Under the pieces are notes generated by a model. That model was not told where the DNA came from, ran no database searches, and was given only the letters and a program-made list of their open reading frames with translations. From contig JAQPZY010000295.1 in assembly GCA_029931535.1 (NCBI GenBank), positions 1-64,000 on the forward strand: a DNA stretch of 64,000 bases, in the 5' to 3' direction. The DNA is from Margaritifera margaritifera. Its lineage: Eukaryota; Mollusca; Bivalvia; Unionida; Margaritiferidae. The first letter of the stretch is position 1. The number at the start of each line of letters is the position of its first letter. Below, piece by piece: positions 56,896-64,000 of this stretch. The position numbers and the translations under genes are program-made.

Positions 56896-57720
56896 CTAAC
56901 AGCACAATGGCGATTAAAATCTGGTCCTAGAGGAATCAGAGCTGATAGAGAATCTCTGTGTGGTTTCCACCTTGCCAGAAGGAAAATCTGTAGAGGGTGC
57001 ATATGGAGACGTCCTAAGGGAACCAGATCGGCAGCAGTGTTCAAGGTTCCCAAAGGGACAGGTAAAGGCGAGCAATGTTTTGCTCGTTGCACCTCTAGAA
57101 GTGCCAGGATGCAATCTGTGTAATCCCATGGGACCTGGACTAAGTTCTTGTTTGTGAGGTTAGGTAAAAGACCCAACCAATTTACCATGGACGAACAATG
57201 GAACATATCCTGATGGAGGGACTCAACCTGAACATTGTGGATTAGCCATCGAAATACTGGAGAATCAGGGTTCCCAGTAATTGAAGGTAAGATGCTATTA
57301 CTCCCATAACTCGGATGAAGACTCTGAGTGTGGAAGCGATTCCAAACGTCAGAACCAGGAATTGAAAAACTTCCTGGTCCAAACAAAACCAGTGGTATTG
57401 TCAATGTGGAGGAAATATCGGGATGTACAAATAGGCATCCTGAAGGTTGATGGAGACCACCCAATCTGATGGACACATAGCATTCTGGATTGAGTAAGTG
57501 GTCTCCATCTTGAAATGTTCCTCCAGAACAAACTGGTCTAATGGGGTGAGATTGATTATGATATGAAAATTTCCCACTTTTCTTGGTGATCAGGAAGATT
57601 CAGAGTAGAATGCAGGAGATTGATTGTTCAGGACCCTCTTAACTGCTCCTTGCTGCAAAAGGGTGTGCCCCTCTTCAATTAATTTCACCAGATTGAACTG
57701 GTAAAATAATATGGGGGTCC
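56892..57720 (-). pseudogene. DIRS copy 6 reverse transcriptase
   Basis: Palm and thumb are visible in pieces: INLQDAYLFVHPDISST-type block near 57,430, FQFLVLTFGIASTLR-like near 57,340, LGLLPNLTNKNLVQVPWDYT and GTLNTAADLVPLGRLHMHPL. The catalytic box is broken: the frame reads DSPVFRWLIHN because bases of the YFDDW codons are missing near 57,250. Frameshifts at several points. Inactive. Confidence 0.75.
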
Positions 57721-58239
57721 TTGATATTGGTTTGTTTCCAAAACTGAAATCAGTAACCCTCGCTCACAGTAGAAAGGACCTGCCCAGCATCTGTGATGCT
57801 TGATCAAGTCTGCGAAAAGAGGCCTAGACAAGCTCCTATGTTGATGCTTCAGAGAGAAATGCACTGCAGGAGATGGTGTAAGTCCCTAGGGCTGTCCTCC
57901 CCGGCCTCCCCCCCTTTCCTTAGGAAAGGAAGGCGGATGAGAGAACTTCCTCCTAAAGGTTCTTGGGCGATTCCACGCTGTGAACTCAACTGATGAGGAG
58001 ATCTCATTTGAGGCTGTGAATTGGACTGAGGCTGCATTTGTTTGAAGAATTTAGCGGATGGCCCTTGGTGGCGATTCACATTAATAAGCTTTCGTACAAT
58101 TGCTATGGGCCAGGAGCTGGTATGAAGGATCTATGTTGATGATCCTTTAGATCTTGAGAAGCCACGGTAGGGATGAGTCCACTGAAGAGGGTCTCGGCTT
58201 CCAATGGAGCAGCCCTTAAAAGGTCTTTACTGTGATTAA

Positions 58240-59047
58240 CTCATTCAGCCCCAGCACTGTTATCAGTATCACTGCTGCTATGCCCCAGCAGCACTAAGCT
58301 GTGTCTAGCTGCTTGTGCCCCAGAGAGTTTTTACCTATTTAGAAAATTTTGTAAACATCATGTACATGTATTCATTCTTACCTTAATTTCCCTTCTTATA
58401 CCCAATAAAAATCCATGAAATTTTCACCAATTGTACCAAATAAATTTGTCTACAGTCATGTATTTTTTGTGCTATTTGTCCACTAAAATCATCGATTTGG
58501 ACAGGCCGAAGATGATCATTCCAGTTTGCTAGATCCGCAAGAACTGTATCATCGTCGCTATCAGCATCCTCCTCTTCTCGCGATTCAATCTCAGAAACTT
58601 CTATGTCCGAGTCTAAATCTTGTAAAATATCCAACTGCCGAACATATCTTTCCTCTGCTTGCTCAATATTTTCGAGATCAAACCCAGGAAACTTCTCGTT
58701 TTCGCTCTCACAATCATCAAATATCACTCTTAAGTCCGCCATTGTTTACGATTTTTCATGAATGAAACACGCGTAGTAAAACTGCTCTCAATTAGTAACC
58801 TTGGCTTACGAATAGTTCAAATTTACACAAAGGAAAGTAAAATCATTTCTGATTGGTTTAATATCATCAGATTCTTGGAAAAACCCCATTTGTAACCAAT
58901 CAGAGATGTTGTTACTAACACACATTCACCATGACTGTAGATGGGATCGGGCACTGAATGCAGTAAACAAACCACGACTACAGGCGGGATCGGCCATTGA
59001 ATGCAGAAAACGGATCACGCCTATAGGCGGGATCGGGGCCAAATGAG
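58240..59047 (-). mobile_element. piggyBac-like element, internally deleted, TTAA target duplication
   Basis: 808 bp flanked by TTAA at 58,236-58,239 and 59,048-59,051. Ends CTCATTCAGCCCCAGC and, inverted, CTCATTTGGCCCCGATC. Removing the element and one TTAA gives TACTGTGA-TTAA-GTAAGACT, which aligns with TACTGTGCTCCAGTAAGACC in DIRS copy 4, so the pre-insertion site is known. GGCGGGATCGG is repeated near the right end. TTAA duplication is the signature of the piggyBac superfamily. It carries the start of a transposase gene only. Confidence 0.85.
58383..58742 (-). pseudogene. piggyBac-like transposase, N-terminal fragment
   Basis: 119 codons from ATG at 58,742. The first 70 residues are strongly acidic (DIEVSEIESREEEDADSDDD), followed by NWNDHLRPVQIDDFSGQ, the Trp...Phe-x-Gly pattern that precedes the catalytic region in piggyBac transposases. 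The frame then diverges and stops after YKKGN. The DDD catalytic domain is absent, so the element depends on enzymes made elsewhere, if it was ever mobile in this form. The start lies close to the right end of the element, as expected for this family. Confidence 0.65.
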
Positions 59048-60229
59048 TTAAGTAAGACTTTCAAGGAGTTCAACACAATGTCACGTCGGATATGCAGAAG
59101 TTCTGCTGATAAAGCCATTGCGAGAGAAAGTGCATGCCAGGATGTCTTGGCCACAGCTTCCAGCATGGCTGGATTCAGTGTAGCCTCCTTCAGCATATTA
59201 AATGAAGTAGCTGAGAAGAGGTCAGCATGAAAGCCATGGTGATCAGAAGCTGGGCTTTCTGTTCAACAGCTTGAATTGTTTTAATCAAGAGGTGTGCCCA
59301 GGCTCGAGTTGAGATACCCACTTGGGACGAACCTGCATCCAACTCTAGCGGTTTAATGGGCCACTTCAGGGAATGTACCTGGTAACTTGAAGCAGAAACC
59401 AATGATCTCAAGGAAGAGGGAGTAACAGACCACCCTCTACATCGCTGAGTAATGTCTTGTTCTGTCGAAAACCTTGTGAAGGAATGAGGAAGAAGCAGGA
59501 GATCTGGTTGTGGTTGAGACCCGGAGATCTTTTCCAAAATGGAAATGATCTTCTTGGACTATGCGCCAGATTGTTTCAGGCAAAAGTCTGTGGTTAAAAG
59601 GCGGTAAACTTTATTTACCGCCTTATCAAAGGACTATAGCTCTTCCTCCTGATCCAAATGAGGAGTTGGTTGGCCTGATAGGAGGCATCAAATGAGCTGT
59701 TTCAGCTCAAACTTACTGGAGTCAATGAGGATAGATATGGCATCATTATCTAGTATACTCCGAGCAGGAGAGTGGCTGGGCATCACTATGTCCTAGATGG
59801 AAGTGACATAAGTGCACTCTGCACCATTTCCCGTATCTCATCATGGTGAGTAGGGGCTCTATGTGTGCTAGAAGATCCAGGAGGAAGACGAGACCGCTTG
59901 TCTTTCCTGGATGATGCTATGCCTCCAGCTTTCCCGGTGGATGCCACCTGACGAGGAAGTGATGGTGGAACACTAGCCACGGCATCACCTCTACTCTGGG
60001 TCCAGGGTCCAGTAGCCAAAGGGGGCATAAGGGTCCAATTACCCTGAAGTGGAGGGCCCCATATCCTGTGAGGATTCATTAGAATAGGAATGGGGGGGGG
60101 GATACTGATCAGAGTCCCTAGTCTGGACTCATTGGGCAAACTCCCAATCCTGTACAGGATGTGATGGTAGAGTGGGGAAAGGGGGGAATTTGGTCCAATC
60201 CCTATCCCTGTACCATGAGGCCTCTGAGT

Positions 60230-60450
60230 AATGACTGTTGGAAGGTTGACAACCAGTACAAGATGACTGGTGGATGCTGACCGGTATGATCTGACTGGTC
60301 ACCAGAACAAACTGACCGGTGACCAGTCACCATAAATTGACTGGTCACATTGACAAACCGACCAGTGACCAGTACCCAGTCACCAAACATTGACCAGTGA
60401 CCCAACCAGTCACTGGCCAAAGAACAGTCACCAGTCAGTGACAGGTCAGG
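60230..60450 (-). repeat. CCAGTGACCGGT-type tandem array in DIRS Gag
   Basis: At least a dozen words of the form GACCAGT or GACCGGT or ACTGGTCAC, separated by 6-12 bases. The minus strand encodes DWSLTGDCSLASDWLGHWS-like peptide. Shorter versions occur at 16,760-16,850, 44,930-44,960, 46,920-47,040 and 49,610-49,655. Confidence 0.8.
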
Positions 60451-61693
60451 CGACTTAGATGTTTCAGAGCCTTGTTCATCTTCATCACTCATCAAGGTGC
60501 GGTGCTGCTCCTCCCATTTGGGAGGGCGCAACATGCTGCCCCAGAAGTGTTGAGTGCGGTGTAGCTCCTCCCTCACGGGAAAGTGTGACACACTACCCAG
60601 GGATCAAGACAAGCAGTACACCTCCTTCCTTGCAGAAGGCAGCAACACACTACTGTGAACATGAGGAGTGTTCAACCTCTCCTCCCTTTCTGAAAAAGGT
60701 GATCTACTCCACAAATGTTCATTCCCTCCAACAGGAGAGGCCTTACCTGTCTCCGAAGAGACTGGTCACATAAGCTCCTGGGAGTATTCTTCCATAACTG
60801 AAGAACTAGTCATCTTACAGTGGGCTCCCTGGGACTCTGCAAGAGAAAAACCTGAAAATTCAGACGATGTGGGGGATTGACGTTTCCTTTGCCCTCTATA
60901 AGTATGTCTGGATTGGACAAGGTTCCAGATTTCATTATTCTTCTTAGACCATAATTTACAAAATGCACAATGATTCTCTGTGTGCATTTTGATCAAGTGA
61001 GGCAGACTGGGTGAGTGTCTCAAGGGCCCTTCTTGTGGCCACACTTTGCCATAGACAGTCTTGACATTGTTCTCTGAAATCAAACTTTCCCGAAAGAATA
61101 CAATGAATAATGACAATATGTTATATGTCACACATGAACTCACTGTTGTCTACATGGTGTGTGCTACATACACCCATGCATGAACTCACCTGTGCACAAG
61201 GTAAACAATGAGAATTTACCTATTTTTTCTTATATTAAAGCACGATTTTTGCATTATTACAGTAAATCTTTAATGGAGAGCAATTGCAAACATACACAAC
61301 AACAACAATGTGACACGAGTCACAAGAACAATTATCAATAAAAAAGGTGAAAAAACACCAGATCTGGTGTTTAAACAAATAATTAAAAACATGGAATATG
61401 TAATTCCTGTAAGTTAGGGAATGGCCTCTGCTGCATTATTTTTTCTTAACTCGTAACCAGTGAAACTGATAATGAATATAAGTGTACCCTAACCCCTAAG
61501 GGGTGGGATACAGCATGGTAACCTAAAAGGTCTCTCCAAAAAGATGACTATTCTGCACATGGGCATATGAGGTGCATGAGTGAACCATGTCTAAATGACA
61601 ATTCTCCACTCTGTGGGAGGATGTATTCACATTGAAAGGAGGTTTTTCGACACAAAAAAGCAATAGCGATGGGTAAGTTATTGCTGCAATTAA

Positions 61694-62272
61694 ACCCTGT
61701 GTTGATACGACCATCCATTCAGGATCAGTGATAACAAGATTTTCAAGATGGCCAATGTAGCAGTCATATTATACTTCAGATTGGCACCATTTTCATTTAG
61801 GACCAACTAGAGATCATAAGAAGTCTTTCAGTGAAAACCCCATGCTGATATGACCATCCATTCAGGATGAGTAATGATAACAAGATTTTCAAGATGGCTG
61901 CCATGGTAGCCATATTCGACATCAGATCAGCACCATTTTCATATAGGACCAAGTAGACACCATAAGCAGTCTTTCAGTACAAACCCCATGTTGATAGGAC
62001 TATCCATTCAGTGAAAACAAAAATTTTCAAGATGGCCACTGTAGCGGCCAGTTGGATGTCTGAGTAGAACCATTTTCATTTAGGACCAACTAGACCTTGG
62101 GATGAATGTGCGTGTCAAGTTTCAAGGCAATAATCTAGGTAGTTTAGAAGGAGTAGCGATAACAAACTTGTGCTAACAGATGGAAGGACGATGGACGACA
62201 GACAACAGACGACTGAAAATGGACAACAGACCATCCCATAAGCTCTTCTGGTCTATTGCCTGTAGAGCTAAA
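61694..62272. repeat. Pearl-like repeat, core units and tail
   Basis: Starts within a core at the exact right end of DIRS copy 6 (AAACCCTGTGTTGATACGAC). Units near 61,730, 61,880 and 62,020, then TTTCAAGGCAATAATC, GATGGAAGGACGATGGACG and the tail CTGGTCTATTGCCTG with CTAA at 62,270. DIRS copy 6 probably inserted into this element. Confidence 0.8.
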
Positions 62273-62339
62273 AACCTTAATGCAAGAACAGTCAGGGGAG
62301 TAGCCTAGGTTGATAAACTGCTCTCTGTCTACATTTCTT

Positions 62340-62700
62340 CATTTTGTTTTGATTGGTTATGAGAAAAAACTGAAGGTTTTTGCCATTTTAAGTATCTGCA
62401 TCATATTTGATACCATATCAGCATCATTATTTCAAATTCAAAGGGAAAAATTTATTCAAGGATACTGTCAAATTTAGTTAAATTCTGTTGTGGGATTTTG
62501 GGAAGTCATTTAAAGATTTTTATATTTTTAGTAATATGAGCCATACTGGATAATGGGATTATCATAACATTTAGGAATGGTAAGCAATTTGCTCACATAA
62601 ATATACCCACATCTCTCCTGTAGATGATTCTGTAGTTAACAGAAAGAATATAACTTCTGAAAATAGTATGAGTATCAAGATTTGACAAAATGAATATCCT
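62340..62700. repeat. Old repeat related to 7.6-8.0 kb
   Basis: Shares AAATTTAGTTAAATTCTG, GTCATTTAAAG-TTTTTAT and GAGCCATACTGGATAATGG with 7,720-7,840. No coding capacity. Confidence 0.45.
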
Positions 62701-62819
62701 TTGATGATACCCATAATATGTATGATGTTTCACAGCAAAAAAAGAAAACTGCATTCACAAAATTATGTCATACTCTGCATTCAGCTGTAAGTCACAAATG
62801 GCAACAACTCTTTCAAAAC

Positions 62820-63300
62820 TTTCAGGAGCAAAAAGATTTCTCAGCATGTGCATCTTTAAATGATGACCATAATATCTATCAATCTGTACAGCAATCCACA
62901 TAAAACTGCAAGACAAACTGAAGAACTAGTTGGGCTAATGAAACTGCAATCAGCTACAAGACAACAAGGGCAAAACCACTAACAAAAACTGAATAGATTG
63001 TCAATGTGCATCTTCAGGTGATGATGATGATATTTATCTAGTTTCATGGCAATCAATCAAAACCTGCAGGACTAGCTGCGGTAATGACATCGTGTCATAC
63101 AATGCATTGCGCTACAAGACAAAAAGGGCAATAACTCTTAATGGAAATTTTGTTAGTAAAGTGGATATGTACATCTTCAGGTGATGACCATAACATTTAC
63201 AAAGTCTCAGAACAATCCATCAATATCAAAGGTGATTAGTTGCACTAACAAAATCATGTCATACACTAAATTAAGCCACAGGACAAAATGGGCAAGTAAA
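62820..63300. repeat. Second tandem-core repeat family, period about 160 bp
   Basis: GTGCATCTTTAAATGATGAC at 62,848, GTGCATCTTCAGGTGATGAT at 63,007 and TACATCTTCAGGTGATGACC at 63,170 mark three units, each with CATGGCAATC-like, ACAAGACAAAAAGGGCAATA and a CTAACAAAA joint. A different family from the pearl-like repeats. Confidence 0.7.
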
Positions 63301-63308
63301 ACTAACAA

Positions 63309-64000
63309 ACAAGAGTCTCTTGAAGGGACTGATGCTCTACTGTCCAAAAAGAATTTCCAGGAATTCAGGACAAAACCATTTCTTCTTTTTAACTGAGTGT
63401 TGAAACCATCTCTGATATTCTTGAGTGATAAGATTTTTAAATTAATCACTGTGGCAGCCATATCTGAAAAATTGGCACCATTTTCATTTACAACAAACAA
63501 GATACCATTAGAAGACTTTTGGTGAAAACCCCATGGTGATATGACCAGCCATTAAGGAGAATTAGTGACAAGATTTTCAATATGTTCATTGTGGCAGCCA
63601 TATCTGAAGTCAGATTGGCACCACTTTAATTCAGGGCCAACTAGATATTATAATAAGTGTGCTGGTGAAAACCTCATGTCGATATGACTTTCCATTTAGG
63701 AGGAGTAACAAGATTTTCAAGATGGCTGCCATGGTTGCCATACTGGATTGTCAGATCGGCACAATTTTCATTTAGTAAAAACTCGACATCACAAGTCTTC
63801 TGGTGAAAACCCAATGTTGATATGACTTTCCATCTAGGACGAGTAGCAACAAAATTTAATATCAGATATCAGCTCAGCAAAAAAAATTTTTAAGATCATC
63901 TAGACACCATAAGAAATTTTCTGGTGAAAACCCCATGCTGATATGACTTTCCATTCAATAACGAGATTTTCAAGATGGCTGCTGTTGTGGCCATATTGGA
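63309..64000. repeat. Pearl-like repeat, running off the window edge
   Basis: Head ACAAGAGTCTCTTGAAGGGA with GCTCTACTGTCC, GAATTTCCAGGAATTCAGG, then cores near 63,427, 63,570, 63,712, 63,850 (shortened) and 63,965. The 3' tail lies beyond position 64,000. Confidence 0.85.

Larger units (their letters stand above)
57721..61090 (-). pseudogene. DIRS copy 6 Gag, interrupted
   Basis: Probable start at about 61,053 giving MAKCGHKKGPLRHSPSLPH, the counterpart of CGHRKAPWDTH in copy 1. Next the 60-bp repeat region (60,490-60,720), the CCAGT-type array (60,230-60,450), and the globular part with PDLLLLPHSFTRFSTEQDIT, CRGWSVTPSSLRSLV and SQVGISTRAWAHLLIKTIQA (59,537-59,190). Then LEAVAKTSWHALSLAMALSA, the piggyBac-like insertion, and the C-terminus with GPSAKFFKQMQPQSNSQPQM near 58,050. 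Frameshifts and the insertion break it. Confidence 0.75.
55156..61693 (-). mobile_element. DIRS element, copy 6 (long, 3'-truncated, with piggyBac-like insertion)
   Basis: Minus-strand order as in copy 1: Gag from about 61,090 down to 57,700, RT 57,700-57,000, RNase H 56,900-56,340, connecting region to 56,200, recombinase 56,050-55,156. The left end with terminal repeat and ICR is missing. The right end, at 61,500-61,693, is a diverged terminal repeat (TGTGGGAGGATGTATTCACA, AGCAATAGCGATGGGTAAGT). Sequence differs clearly from copies 1, 4 and 5, so it represents another subfamily. It carries an 808-bp piggyBac-like element at 58,240-59,047. Confidence 0.85.

Overview
This window is animal nuclear DNA. 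It is AT-rich, contains no bacterial-style operons, ribosome binding sites or RNA genes that I can support, and is made mostly of nested, decayed transposable elements with a few isolated protein-coding exons between them. Three things point to an invertebrate: several DIRS-type tyrosine-recombinase retrotransposons, a dense family of repeats with a tandem core of about 145 bp ending in a hairpin plus CTAA (closely resembling the pearl / Helentron-associated elements described in bivalves), and a KH-repeat exon of PARP14-like character. A mollusc is my best guess; that is inference.

Layout. 1-6.4 kb: mostly featureless, with candidate minus-strand exons at 4.58-6.34 kb that I cannot name. 6.5-11.8 kb: old tandem duplications and repeat fragments. 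11.8-19.6 kb: a host repeat (11,836-12,560 plus 19,089-19,610) split by the best-preserved DIRS element (12,561-19,088), which itself carries a 690-bp foldback hAT-like MITE (17,609-18,298). 19.6-26.4 kb: pearl-like repeats, a BED zinc-finger fragment, a hAT dimerisation-domain remnant, a foldback element and microsatellites. 26.7-29.5 kb: a chimeric pair of DIRS fragments. 32.8-34.3 kb: the KH/PARP14-like exon on the minus strand. 35.0-36.6 kb: a DIRS fragment and a terminal repeat of a second DIRS subfamily. 36.8-40.2 kb: two long pearl-like arrays. 42.2-43.3 kb: the second, uninterrupted copy of the host repeat, ending at a small TA-flanked MITE made of two hairpins. 43.6-51.8 kb: two large DIRS fragments plus a piece of the second subfamily, the last fragment interrupted by a deleted hAT copy. 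52.7-53.2 kb: an acidic, lysine-rich exon. 55.2-61.7 kb: a long DIRS copy with a piggyBac-like element inserted precisely at TTAA (58,240-59,047). 61.7-64.0 kb: more pearl-like and other tandem-core repeats.

How the parts fit. Every DIRS copy is coded on the minus strand in the order Gag, reverse transcriptase, RNase H, tyrosine recombinase. DIRS copy 1 shows the full family architecture: inverted terminal repeats at both ends, plus an internal complementary region made of one copy of each terminus joined back to back. All copies are dead: frameshifts, internal deletions, a Tyr-to-Cys change at the recombinase nucleophile position, Arg-to-stop changes in HxxR, and loss of the RT FDD motif in most copies. 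The nesting gives a relative chronology: host repeat duplication, DIRS insertion, then hAT-like MITE, piggyBac and other insertions.
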